64,000 bases of DNA from positions 190,884-254,883 of the forward strand of contig CAZTQN010000001.1 of assembly GCA_964615765.1 (NCBI GenBank), read 5' to 3'. Shown one piece after another: positions 7,332-15,445 of the stretch (its first letter is position 1; every line of letters starts with the position of its first letter). The DNA comes from CAZTQN01 sp964615765 (lineage in GTDB: Bacteria > Planctomycetota > Phycisphaerae > Phycisphaerales > UBA1924). Position numbers and translations under genes: made by a program. The notes beneath the pieces are model-generated. The model was not told the DNA's origin, did no database searches, and saw only the letters and a list, made by a program, of their open reading frames with translations.

Positions 7332-8750
7332 TTGGAATCCATCAGCGTCTTCGATATCTTCAAGATCGGCGTCGGGCCGTCGTCGTCGCACACGATGGGC
7401 CCGTGGCGGGCGGCGCAGCGCTTTGTGCACGCGTTGAAGCATCGCGGCGTGTTCGAGCGCGTCGTCAACATCCGCGTCGATCTGTTCGGCTCGCTCGCCA
7501 AGACCGGGCGCGGGCACGGCACCGATGTCGCGGTCGTCCTCGGGCTCGCGGGCGAGGACCCGGTCACGAGCGAGACGACGGGCCTGGTGGACCGCGTCGC
7601 GGCGATGCTGCGCGCGGGGGTAATTCCGCTCGACGCACGCCGCCCGCTCCCGTTCACGCGCGAGCGCGACCTCGTCTTCAACTACGCGAAGGTCCACCCC
7701 GGGCACCCCAACGCCGTCACGTTCACGGCGAAACTCGACGACGGCGCGACGTTCGCCGAGACGTACTTTTCCGTGGGCGGCGGGTTCGTGGTGCAGGAGA
7801 ACCAGGCCGCGACCGCGTCGCAGTCGGTCGCGCTGCCGTTCCCCGCCGAGACCGCGGCGGACTTGCAGGCCCACTGCGATCGCACCGGCATGACGATCCC
7901 GCAGATCGTGCTCGCCAACGAGCGGGCCTGGCGCAGCGAGGAAGAGGTCCGCGCCGGCCTGCTCAACCTTTGGCGCGTCATGACCGAGTGCATCTTCCGC
8001 GGGTGTTACACCGACGGCGTGCTGCCCGGCGGGCTGAATGTCGTTCGGCGTGCGCCCGCGATCAGCCGCAAGCTGCTCGGGTCGGAAACGCCGCGTTCGC
8101 TCGAAGAGTGGAAGCGCGACGCGGCCCGCTCGGCCCCGCGGTTCGAGAGCATCCTGAAGTGGGTGAGCTGCTTCGCGCTTGCGGTGAACGAGGAGAACGC
8201 GAGCTTCTCGCGCGTTGTGACGGCGCCGACCAACGGGGCCGCCGGCGTGATCCCCGCCGTGCTGATGTATCACGAACTCTTCGGCGAGTCGTCGGAGCAG
8301 ACGGTGATCGACTTCCTGCTGACGGCGTCGCAGGTGGGGATCTTCTTCAAGAAGGGCGCGACGATCTCGGCGGCGATGGGGGGGTGTCAGGCGGAGATCG
8401 GCGTGTCGTCGGCGATGGCCGCCGCCGGGCTGACGCAGGTGCAGGGCGGCTCGTGCGCCCACGCGCTCATGGCCGCCGAGATCGCGATGGAGCATCACCT
8501 GGGCATGACCTGCGACCCGATCGGCGGGCTGGTGCAGATCCCGTGCATCGAGCGGAACACGATGGGAGCCGTCAAAGCGATCACCGCGGCCGGGATCGCG
8601 CTGGAATCTGACCCCAAGAGCGCCAAGGTGTCGCTCGATGGGGTCATCAAGACGATGTGGGAGACGGCCCTCGACATGCAGGCGAAGTACAAGGAAACCG
8701 CCGAGGGCGGGCTGGCGGTGCACATTCCGGTGGCGGTGAGCGAGTGCTGA
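7332..8750 (+). CDS. sdaA: L-serine ammonia-lyase (serine dehydratase), single-chain iron-sulfur type
   Basis: A 472-residue enzyme that converts L-serine to pyruvate and ammonia, using a [4Fe-4S] cluster. The N-terminus carries the family signature VGPSSSHTMGP (residues 14-24) in the beta domain. The alpha domain is in the same chain, with three Cys in the conserved contexts GGCQAEIG (Cys352), CDPIGG (Cys394) and IPCIERN (Cys405), the usual cluster ligands. The TTG at 7332 is chosen because the family normally begins a few residues before the signature; the only ribosome-site-like sequence is the weak AGGCAGG before it. The gene stands alone; no partner or amino-acid transporter is adjacent. 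Confidence 0.95.
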   Translation: MESISVFDIFKIGVGPSSSHTMGPWRAAQRFVHALKHRGVFERVVNIRVDLFGSLAKTGRGHGTDVAVVLGLAGEDPVTSETTGLVDRVAAMLRAGVIPLDARRPLPFTRERDLVFNYAKVHPGHPNAVTFTAKLDDGATFAETYFSVGGGFVVQENQAATASQSVALPFPAETAADLQAHCDRTGMTIPQIVLANERAWRSEEEVRAGLLNLWRVMTECIFRGCYTDGVLPGGLNVVRRAPAISRKLLGSETPRSLEEWKRDAARSAPRFESILKWVSCFALAVNEENASFSRVVTAPTNGAAGVIPAVLMYHELFGESSEQTVIDFLLTASQVGIFFKKGATISAAMGGCQAEIGVSSAMAAAGLTQVQGGSCAHALMAAEIAMEHHLGMTCDPIGGLVQIPCIERNTMGAVKAITAAGIALESDPKSAKVSLDGVIKTMWETALDMQAKYKETAEGGLAVHIPVAVSEC

Positions 8751-8913
8751 AGTTCAGAGGTTCCCGCTTCGCGCACGTTCGCATGCAAGACATTCAATTC
8801 GTTCACGCGATCTCGAGGTAACTTTGCGCGCACGTCTCTTGCGGAGCCGGCCCCCTTTCGGTTAGGCTCTTTCCCCGGGTGACGGCCGGGTGATTTTGCA
8901 AGGGCTCGTGGCC

Positions 8914-9567
8914 ATGACTAAGGGCATTCTCGGCGCCGTCGGCGGCGGGGTACTCGGCGCTGTTGTGTGGGCGGCGATCACCATCTTCACCGGCTATGAA
9001 ATCGGCTGGATCGCCTGGCTCGTCGGCGCCGGCGTCGGCTTTGGGATGGCCGTCGGTTCACGCGGCGAGGGCGGGATGGCCGGTGGTGTGGCGGCGGCCG
9101 CCATCGCGCTGATCTCGATCGCCGCCGGCAAGTACATCGCCGTGCGCCTGGAAGTCGGCAAGGTCACCGATCGCATCGTCGCCGAAGCCAAGTACAGCGT
9201 CGACGACGCGAAGATCCACCTGGCGTGGGAACTGGTGGAGGAAGCCAAAGAGCAGGGTCAGACGCTCAAGTGGCCCAAAGGGCAGGAGCCGGGCGAGGGT
9301 GACGACGAGACCGTCGAGTCTCTCGCGGACTTTCCGAAGTCGATCGCGAAGGACGTCGAGACGCGGTGGGGCGCGATGACGCCGGAGGCTGCAGAAACCT
9401 ATCGCAGCCAGCTCGAAGCGCAGATGCAGCACAACATGCGTTCGATGGCCGCCGCGATCACGAGCCGGGCGTTCGAGAGCTCATTCAACGCGTTCGACAT
9501 TCTCTGGGGCATCCTCGCGGTGCTGTCCGCGTTCAAGCTCGGCTCCGGCGCGGGCGGGGACGACTGA
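8914..9567 (+). CDS. Membrane protein of unknown function
   Basis: A 217-residue protein (ATG at 8914, AAGGG about ten bases upstream). The first ~70 residues are Gly/Ala-rich with three hydrophobic segments (ILGAVGGGVLGAVVWAAITI, WIAWLVGAGVGFGMAV and GGVAAAAIALISIAAGKYIA). A charged cytosolic-like middle follows (residues ~85-180, helical), and a further hydrophobic segment near the C-terminus (ILWGILAVLSAF). The arrangement resembles small planctomycete membrane proteins of unknown role. No catalytic motif is seen. Confidence 0.7.
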   Translation: MTKGILGAVGGGVLGAVVWAAITIFTGYEIGWIAWLVGAGVGFGMAVGSRGEGGMAGGVAAAAIALISIAAGKYIAVRLEVGKVTDRIVAEAKYSVDDAKIHLAWELVEEAKEQGQTLKWPKGQEPGEGDDETVESLADFPKSIAKDVETRWGAMTPEAAETYRSQLEAQMQHNMRSMAAAITSRAFESSFNAFDILWGILAVLSAFKLGSGAGGDD

Positions 9568-9835
9568 ACGGGCACGTCGATTCGGAACCTGGACGGGTCC
9601 GGCGGTCGCTGCCGGCCGTCGGTGCGGCGTGCCGGCTCGTTCGCCAGCCCGCCCCGCGTGCCACCATCCTGCCTACACTCTCGACCCCACCCGGCCCGTG
9701 CCGGGCGGGGAGACATCGTCAACCGTTGACCACCGCGTCCGCCTCGGCCTTGGCCGGCAGGGGCACGCCGGGTCGGACCGAAGCGGCTTCTCGCCGCAAC
9801 GGGACCGGGCCGGGGCCGGTGGGAGGTGGAGAACC

Positions 9836-10267
9836 ATGGCCAAAAAAGAAGTTGTCAACAAGATTAAGATCATGGCCCCCGGGGGGAAGGCGACGCCTGC
9901 CCCGCCGCTGGGTCCGGCGCTGGGCGGCGCGGGGCTGAACCCCGGTCAGTTCGTGCAGCAGTTCAACGCGGCGACGGCCAAGCTCAACGGCAAGGTCGTC
10001 GGGTGCGTGATCACCATCTACAACGACCGTTCGTTCTCGTTCGAGATCAAGTCGTCGCCCGCCGCGGTGCTCATCCGCGAGGCCGCGAAGATCGAGAAGG
10101 GTTCGGGCGTGCCCAACAAGGAAAAGGTGGGCAAGATCACCAAGGCGCAGGTGCTGGCGATCGCGAAGGAAAAGATGGCCGACCTGAACTCGGGCTCCGA
10201 AGAGGCGGCGTGCCGCATCATCGAGGGGCAGTGCCGGAACATGGGCGTCATTGTGGTGGAGGGCTAA
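9836..10267 (+). CDS. rplK: 50S ribosomal protein uL11
   Basis: A 143-residue protein, the normal length for L11. It has the conserved N-terminal PPLGPALGGAGLNPGQF block that contacts the GTPase-associated centre of 23S rRNA, and the C-terminal RNA-binding part ending GVIVVEG. GGGAGGTGGAG directly before the ATG is a strong ribosome site, so upstream in-frame starts can be ignored. It is the first gene of a rplK-rplA-rplJ-rplL cluster; secE and nusG, which precede it in many bacteria, are not here. Confidence 0.97.
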   Translation: MAKKEVVNKIKIMAPGGKATPAPPLGPALGGAGLNPGQFVQQFNAATAKLNGKVVGCVITIYNDRSFSFEIKSSPAAVLIREAAKIEKGSGVPNKEKVGKITKAQVLAIAKEKMADLNSGSEEAACRIIEGQCRNMGVIVVEG

Positions 10268-10270
10268 CCC

Positions 10271-10969
10271 ATGCCAATCCTGTCAAAGCGCAACAAGGCC
10301 AACGAAGCCCTGAAGCCCGCCGAGCCGCTGGACCCCAAGCCGGCGTGCGAGACGCTGAAGAAGTTCAAGGCGCCCAAGTTCGATCAGACGATCAACGTCG
10401 TGATGCACCTGGGCATCGACCCCAAGCAGGCCGACCAGGCCATCCGCGGGTCGGTCAGCCTGCCGAACGGCATCGGCGTGAAGAAGAAGGTCGTGGCGTT
10501 CTGCAACGAGGCCTTCGCCAAGGCCGCCAAGGAAGCCGGGGCCGTCGAGGCGGGCGCGGACGAACTGGTGGCGAAGATCGAAGGCGGCTGGATGGATTTC
10601 GACGTCGCCGTCGCCACGCCGGACATGATGCGCATCGTCTCCAAGCTGGGTAAGGTGCTGGGCCCCAAGGGCCTGATGCCGTCGCCCAAGGCGGGCACGG
10701 TGAGCCCGGACATCATCAACGCCGTGAAGGAATACTCGGCCGGCAAGGTCGAGTACCGCAACGACACGGGCGGGAATGTCCACGCCGTCGTCGGCAAGAT
10801 GAGCTTCTCCGCCGACGACCTGGCGGCGAACCTCACGCACTTCATCACCCACATCGAAAAGTCGCGTCCCTCGACCGCCAAGGGCGTGTTCATCAAGAAG
10901 ATCGTGATCGCCGGGGCCATGACCCCGGGCGTGCAGATCAAGCACGTCGCGAAGGTTGAGGGCGAATAA
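10271..10969 (+). CDS. rplA: 50S ribosomal protein uL1
   Basis: A 232-residue protein starting three bases after rplK, with GGAGG overlapping the end of rplK. The L1 signature is clear: GKVLGPKGLMPSPKAGTV near residues 128-145, and the second-domain end KGVFIKKIVIAGAMTPG. It binds 23S rRNA at the L1 stalk, and in many bacteria it also represses its own operon by binding the mRNA leader. That control is plausible here, but no leader structure was identified. Confidence 0.97.
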   Translation: MPILSKRNKANEALKPAEPLDPKPACETLKKFKAPKFDQTINVVMHLGIDPKQADQAIRGSVSLPNGIGVKKKVVAFCNEAFAKAAKEAGAVEAGADELVAKIEGGWMDFDVAVATPDMMRIVSKLGKVLGPKGLMPSPKAGTVSPDIINAVKEYSAGKVEYRNDTGGNVHAVVGKMSFSADDLAANLTHFITHIEKSRPSTAKGVFIKKIVIAGAMTPGVQIKHVAKVEGE

Positions 10970-10971
10970 CC

Positions 10972-11514
10972 ATGTCCAAGACCATCAAAGAACTCATCAT
11001 CAGCGACTACAAGTCGCGCTTCCAGGGCTTCAACGACGCGGCGGTCATCTCCGTTCGCGGCGTGAGCGGGCACGACGCCACCAAGCTCCGCAAGAACCTG
11101 CGGGCCAAGAAGGTGCGCGTCACCATGATCCGCAACGCCCTGGCCCGCAAGGCCTTCGAGGGCACCGGGCTCACCGGGCTCGACGAGTTCCTGACCGGGT
11201 CCAACGCGCTCGTCTACGGCGGGGCCTCCGTCGTCGAAGTCGCCCGCGAACTGGTCAAGGTCGCCGAGGACATCAAAACCCTCGAACTCAAGGGCGCCGT
11301 CCTCGACGGGACCCTGTTCAAGGGCGAGAAGGGCATCAAGGAACTCAGCAAGTACCCCACGCGCGAGGAAGCCCTCGGGCAGACGGTCACGCTGCTGTTC
11401 GGCCCCGGGCGCAAGCTCGCGGCTCAGATCCTCGGCCCCGGGTCGTCCGTCGCCGGTCTCGTCAAGGCCATCGAGGCCAAGCTCGAGAAGGGCGAAACGA
11501 TTACGAAGAAGTGA
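10972..11514 (+). CDS. rplJ: 50S ribosomal protein uL10 (P0 stalk protein)
   Basis: A 180-residue protein, starting two bases after the rplA stop codon. It has the L10 pattern: VISVRGVSGHDATKLRKNLR, the VTMIRNALARKAFEG block, and a helical C-terminus ending in AKLEKGETITKK that would bind L7/L12 dimers. It forms the base of the ribosomal stalk. Translation is probably coupled to rplA. Confidence 0.95.
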   Translation: MSKTIKELIISDYKSRFQGFNDAAVISVRGVSGHDATKLRKNLRAKKVRVTMIRNALARKAFEGTGLTGLDEFLTGSNALVYGGASVVEVARELVKVAEDIKTLELKGAVLDGTLFKGEKGIKELSKYPTREEALGQTVTLLFGPGRKLAAQILGPGSSVAGLVKAIEAKLEKGETITKK

Positions 11515-11533
11515 CGATTGGGGCCTGGTCTGC

Positions 11534-11561
11534 TAGTGCCCAGTGCCTAGTGCCCAGTGCC
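11534..11561. repeat. Heptanucleotide tandem repeat (YAGTGCC x4)
   Basis: Four units TAGTGCC-CAGTGCC-TAGTGCC-CAGTGCC lie in the spacer between rplJ and rplL. The identical 28-base string occurs again at 28096-28123, and variants lie at 28068-28081, 29065-29099 and 29130-29150. Confidence 0.9.
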
Positions 11562-11685
11562 TCGTCAAGGCGGCTTTCGGATTGGCCCCTAAGCGGGTTA
11601 AAGAGCGGGACTGTCCCGCGACCTCTCCGAGCCTCAGTCAAGTGACGGGCGTCGCCCGCCACGTTTACAGCAAGGTGTACGCATC

Positions 11686-12072
11686 ATGTCGACGATTCAG
11701 CAACTCGGTGATCAGCTGGCCAGCCTGTCCCTCAAGGACGCGGTCGAGCTCGGCAAGTACCTGAAAGAAACCTACGGGATCGAAGCCGCCGCCGGCGGCG
11801 CTGTTGTGATGGCCGGGCCCGCCGCGGGCGCCGCCGCCGCTCCGGCCGCGGAAGAGAAGTCCAACTTCGACGTCATCCTGAAGGAAGTCGACGCGGCCAA
11901 GAAGATCGCCGTCATCAAGGTCGTGCGCGAAGCCACGGGCCTCGGCCTCGCGGAAGCCAAGGCGTTCGTCGAAGCCCCGGGCAAGCCGATCAAGACGGCT
12001 CTCCCCAAGGCCGACGCCGAGAAGCTCAAGAAGCAGGTCGAAGAAGCCGGCGGCAAGGTCGAACTGGCCTAA
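11686..12072 (+). CDS. rplL: 50S ribosomal protein bL12 (L7/L12)
   Basis: A 128-residue protein with the three L7/L12 parts: N-terminal dimerisation helices (LGDQLASLSLKDAVELGKYL), an Ala/Gly/Pro-rich hinge (residues ~38-58), and the C-terminal factor-binding domain (KIAVIKVVREATGLGLAEAK, ending GGKVELA). It recruits translational GTPases to the ribosome. A 171-bp spacer separates it from rplJ and contains the heptanucleotide repeat. rpoB does not follow; a strong terminator ends the operon. Confidence 0.97.
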   Translation: MSTIQQLGDQLASLSLKDAVELGKYLKETYGIEAAAGGAVVMAGPAAGAAAAPAAEEKSNFDVILKEVDAAKKIAVIKVVREATGLGLAEAKAFVEAPGKPIKTALPKADAEKLKKQVEEAGGKVELA

Positions 12073-12106
12073 GCCACCGTCCACTCTCCAGCCTCAGAGA
12101 ACCCAG

Positions 12107-12140
12107 CGGGCGCACCAACCGGTGCGCCCGTTGTCTTTTT
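12107..12140 (+). terminator. Rho-independent terminator after rplL
   Basis: A 10-bp perfect stem CGGGCGCACC / GGTGCGCCCG with loop AACC, followed by TTGTCTTTTT. It lies 35 bases after the rplL stop and ends the ribosomal-protein operon. Confidence 0.92.
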
Positions 12141-12196
12141 GTGTCTCGCCGCAGGCTTCGGCGTCGGCGGCATCGCCGTCGCGGGCTCGGCCCCGC

Positions 12197-14248
12197 TCAC
12201 CACTGCGTCGGGATGTTCAGCGGGACGTCGATCGGGTCGCGCGAGTTGGTCAAGCCGTCGAGCGGCGCATGCGGCTTGAAGACGCCGCCCTGATCGACGC
12301 CGTCGCGACCGGCGCTCCAAAGCAGATACTCCGGGAAGCCGGGCGGGTCATCCGCCCCGCGGAGCCTGTAGCCGAACGAGCGCCCCGTGAACGGGTCCTT
12401 CGCACGCGGATCGTCGGCGAACGCAGACCGGAACTCCTCGACCGACATCACGCGCCCGTGCTTAAGCCGGAAGCGATCGAGCGCGATGAGCAGGACGAGG
12501 GCCTGCCGCTGCAGCAACTGACGGTCACGCACGGCGATCGCCATCCGGAACGCCCCGAGCGAGTCCGCGAGGGTGTACCGCGGCAGCGTCTCTGCGGCGG
12601 CCCAGACGGCCTGCCGCTGAAACGGTTGTAGGTCACAGGCCTGGATCGCCAGATCGATCTGTCGATTGCTCGCGTCGCGGGCTTGTTCGAACGTGCCGAA
12701 GGGAACAGCGTCCGCGAGGAGATAACTCCCCATTCCGGTTTCCGTAAACGCCGGGTCCGAGTGGCCGCGCTTCACGCGGCCCGGGTCGGAATAGTGGGCC
12801 GCGAGATGATCCATGATGAACAGCCGCTCGTGCTCGAACCGCTCTCGGAGCGGAATCACGGGCAAGCGCTGGAGGGAGCCCTCGATGCGTGTGAACCATG
12901 TCTCGGCTGCTCCGCCGATCACGACGGCGAGATACTCGCTGACGACACCGCGTCGAACAGATTCCGCAACGAGCCCGCCGATCAGCGCGGGGTGATGGTC
13001 CACGTGCTCAGCGATGGCCTCGATCGCTCGCATCGCGCGATCGATACCGGCGCTGTCGCCGGACTCAATGTTCTCGCGCAGATCCGCCAAACCGAGGCGC
13101 GCGAGGTTCCGCCAAATACCCAACTCGAGGAAGTTCTGTGCTTGGTCATCACTGTCCGCCGGAACAAACACTCGGTCGTGCCACAAGTCCATTTTGGGCA
13201 ACGCATACAGGCGGTCTACAACCCCCGCGGCCCGGATTTCGAGAAGCAGTTCGCGGGCCAGCGCCCGTCGAGGCTCCTCGGACTCATCTCTTGGCATCCG
13301 GCCGCTGGTGTACTCCGAGACGTCAATCGGAAACTCTCGCTTCGGCGGCGGGGCTTTGCCGATGCCGCGGGCATCGTTAAAGGTGTTCGTAATTGACTTG
13401 ATCTGCTCGGAGAGTTCGGGCCCGACTGTCTCAGCCCTGATCGCCCCGCCCGGCGGCCGCACGCGACCCTCGTTGATTCGCCGGGTGATCTCCTCCGCCG
13501 GCAGCCGAGCAGCGCGGGCCTGGCTCGCCTGCGTGCGCGCGTCGATGTCGATATACACCCAGCGCCCTGCGGGCACGATCAGGGCGAGCGCGATCAGGAC
13601 CGCGACGACGCGCCCGGCGAGGATCAGCCGCCGGCGCGTCCACAGCCGCGGGGCGAGGCCGGTGTTCGGCTGGAAGGTCGCCCCGCCCGCAGGCGAGATG
13701 GGCCCGAGTTCGCCCCACGCCGCGATGGCGACCGCCGCGTGACCGCACTCGCTGCAGCGCACGGCGTGTTGCTCGAGCACGGGCTGGCCGGAGAGGTCGT
13801 GCCCGCACTGCGGGCAGGCGTGCCGCCGGCGCAGCGCCGCCAGGCACCCGAGCCTCAGCCAGACCACCAGCGCCAGCCCGGTCGCCAGCGCGAGCGCCGC
13901 GCACCCCACCCCGACGGCGATCAAGTACGCCTCAGGCTCGTATTGCGTCGCGTCGTCGTACACGTCCAGCAGGGTGTCCGGCCACGCGTCGTTGATGTGA
14001 CGGTACACGGCGAGGGCGGCGACCAACGTTGCGAGCCCGGACGCGGCGATCGCCAGCAGCAGCGCGGCAATGGCGATGATCGCCGAGCGGCCCGTCCGCC
14101 CACCAAAGCGCGGCGCGGCGTGTCGAAGCCAGCCCCGCACGCGGGCCCGCTCGTCATCAGGCATCGCCAAAGGACGCATAGCGCGGAGCCGCCACGACGC
14201 CAGCAGCGCCAGCCGTCCGAGCACGCGTTGCGACAGCCGCTTCAGCAC
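12197..14248 (-). CDS. Large membrane protein with zinc ribbon, unknown function
   Basis: A 683-residue protein. Hydrophobic segments lie near residues 55-80, 105-130 and 210-230. Between the second and third is a two-knuckle zinc ribbon (CPQCGHDLSG at ~144, CSECGH at ~165), a pattern common in planctomycete membrane proteins. The remaining ~430 residues are soluble, largely helical and rich in Arg/Glu/Ala, and are probably outside the membrane. The GTG at 14248 has no Shine-Dalgarno; a TATAAT hexamer sits six bases before it, so either the transcript is nearly leaderless or translation starts at a downstream ATG (14179). No enzyme motif is recognised. Confidence 0.7.
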   Translation of the reverse strand: MLKRLSQRVLGRLALLASWRLRAMRPLAMPDDERARVRGWLRHAAPRFGGRTGRSAIIAIAALLLAIAASGLATLVAALAVYRHINDAWPDTLLDVYDDATQYEPEAYLIAVGVGCAALALATGLALVVWLRLGCLAALRRRHACPQCGHDLSGQPVLEQHAVRCSECGHAAVAIAAWGELGPISPAGGATFQPNTGLAPRLWTRRRLILAGRVVAVLIALALIVPAGRWVYIDIDARTQASQARAARLPAEEITRRINEGRVRPPGGAIRAETVGPELSEQIKSITNTFNDARGIGKAPPPKREFPIDVSEYTSGRMPRDESEEPRRALARELLLEIRAAGVVDRLYALPKMDLWHDRVFVPADSDDQAQNFLELGIWRNLARLGLADLRENIESGDSAGIDRAMRAIEAIAEHVDHHPALIGGLVAESVRRGVVSEYLAVVIGGAAETWFTRIEGSLQRLPVIPLRERFEHERLFIMDHLAAHYSDPGRVKRGHSDPAFTETGMGSYLLADAVPFGTFEQARDASNRQIDLAIQACDLQPFQRQAVWAAAETLPRYTLADSLGAFRMAIAVRDRQLLQRQALVLLIALDRFRLKHGRVMSVEEFRSAFADDPRAKDPFTGRSFGYRLRGADDPPGFPEYLLWSAGRDGVDQGGVFKPHAPLDGLTNSRDPIDVPLNIPTQW

Positions 14249-14253
14249 GGCGG

Positions 14254-14281
14254 ATTATACAACGCGGCCTTTACGTGCGAA
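14254..14281 (-). promoter_or_regulatory. Putative sigma-70-type promoter for the minus-strand membrane-protein gene
   Basis: Read on the minus strand: TTCGCA (14281-14276), a 16-base spacer, then a perfect TATAAT (14259-14254). Transcription would begin at or within a few bases of the annotated GTG at 14248. The -10 match is perfect; the -35 matches at 4 of 6 positions. Confidence 0.45.
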
Positions 14282-14357
14282 CACGGCGCGGGTCGTGCCC
14301 GGCATATCAATACGCGCTCAGTGTGACGCCGACATCCAAGTGCGGACCCGCACATCG

Positions 14358-15305
14358 CTACACGATTCTCGCCACCAGGATCTGAACCGCCGCGCTCCAC
14401 AGTGGAATCGTCGCCGCGCCGACCAGCAGGACGCCCGCGATCCACGCCGTGGTGAGCGGCAGGCCGCGTTCTTCCAGCCACCGGCCGACCGGGGTTATGT
14501 GCGACCGGCGCATCACGTGCGGGCTGGGGTCGCCGCATTCCGAGCACGGCGTGAGCGAGCCCGTGAGATAGCCGCATCGGCCGCAACGTCCCGGGCCGGC
14601 GCTCGCGCTCAGAGCACGCAGGCGACGCCGAGCGGTCCATGCTGTGAACGCGCTCCAGACCACCACCCCGCTCACCATCCCGGCCACACTGATGGGCGAC
14701 ATGTGCACCCAGGCGATGTTCCCCGACTGCAGCCACACGGCTTGCCAGAACATCGCGATCGGCCGCATGACGAGTGCGCCCAAGGCGAGACCCGGGAGCG
14801 CGTACAGCGCGAACAGCAGTCCCAGACGCGCCGGCCGCACAGCAGCGTTCTCGCCCGCCCTTGCCCCGGCCATCGCGCGAACTCGAAGCGCGAGCACGAC
14901 CGCGAAGGCGACATGCGCGACCGCGCACAGCAGCGCGAAGACGGTCGCCGACGGCTGCGCCCCGTTGGCCACCAACGGATCGAGAGCCGGACGCCCGAGC
15001 GCCGCTGCGCCGATGTCGGTCGCAAAGCCGCCGAGCGTTGGTTCAACGCCGCTTCGGAAAACGCTCGGGCCGCCTTTGTTGAGACTGGCGGCATCGAGGG
15101 AGCGAGGAAGAACCGGTCCGAGCCACCTCGCGACCTTTTCCGCAAGTCCCATGACGTGGAGCGATCGAGTGAACAGATCGACGGTCATGGCCAGCCAGTA
15201 CGCCGCGACGCATAGGGCGATCCAGCCGAAGAAGGTGCCGATGGCGCGGAACCGTCGGCGAGGTCCGCGTGTCACCGGCGGGGGTTCGAGTCCAGCCCCA
15301 TCCAT
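14358..15305 (-). CDS. Polytopic membrane protein with zinc ribbon, unknown function
   Basis: About 315 residues. The start at the ATG 15305 is tentative; an in-frame TTG at 15344 would add 13 residues. Membrane segments are seen near the N-terminus (FFGWIALCVAAYWLAMTVDLF), in the middle (two to four segments, including LGLLFALYALPGLALGALV) and at the C-terminus (LTTAWIAGVLLVGAATIPLW). A zinc ribbon CGRCGYLTGSLTPCSECGD precedes the last segment. It resembles the larger neighbouring protein in having the same type of ribbon and may belong to the same loose planctomycete family. No function can be assigned. Confidence 0.65.
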   Translation of the reverse strand: MDGAGLEPPPVTRGPRRRFRAIGTFFGWIALCVAAYWLAMTVDLFTRSLHVMGLAEKVARWLGPVLPRSLDAASLNKGGPSVFRSGVEPTLGGFATDIGAAALGRPALDPLVANGAQPSATVFALLCAVAHVAFAVVLALRVRAMAGARAGENAAVRPARLGLLFALYALPGLALGALVMRPIAMFWQAVWLQSGNIAWVHMSPISVAGMVSGVVVWSAFTAWTARRRLRALSASAGPGRCGRCGYLTGSLTPCSECGDPSPHVMRRSHITPVGRWLEERGLPLTTAWIAGVLLVGAATIPLWSAAVQILVARIV

Positions 15306-15445
15306 AAGTGCCTGACTTGACAAGGTCTCCCGCGCGTCTCCCAAACGCTCGCCAGTGTACCGTCAGCAAAAAGCCCCGGCGCGCTGTGGGCACGCCGGGG
15401 ATCACGGTTGGCTTCTTTGACCGAGTGAATTGTGTTACGGCCGCG

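Noticed and set aside
7106..7437. Short open frames before sdaA, including a minus-strand one with CGKCHGPG resembling a haem c motif
   Set aside because: The CxxCH-like match is a single chance motif in a frame opposite the sdaA start, with no signal peptide or ribosome site.
15281..15305. T-arm-like GGGGTTCGAGTCC followed by AGCCCCATCCA on the plus strand, suggesting a tRNA or tmRNA 3' end
   Set aside because: The T-stem does not pair, no matching acceptor 5' strand or anticodon arm lies upstream, and the stretch encodes the start of a minus-strand membrane protein.
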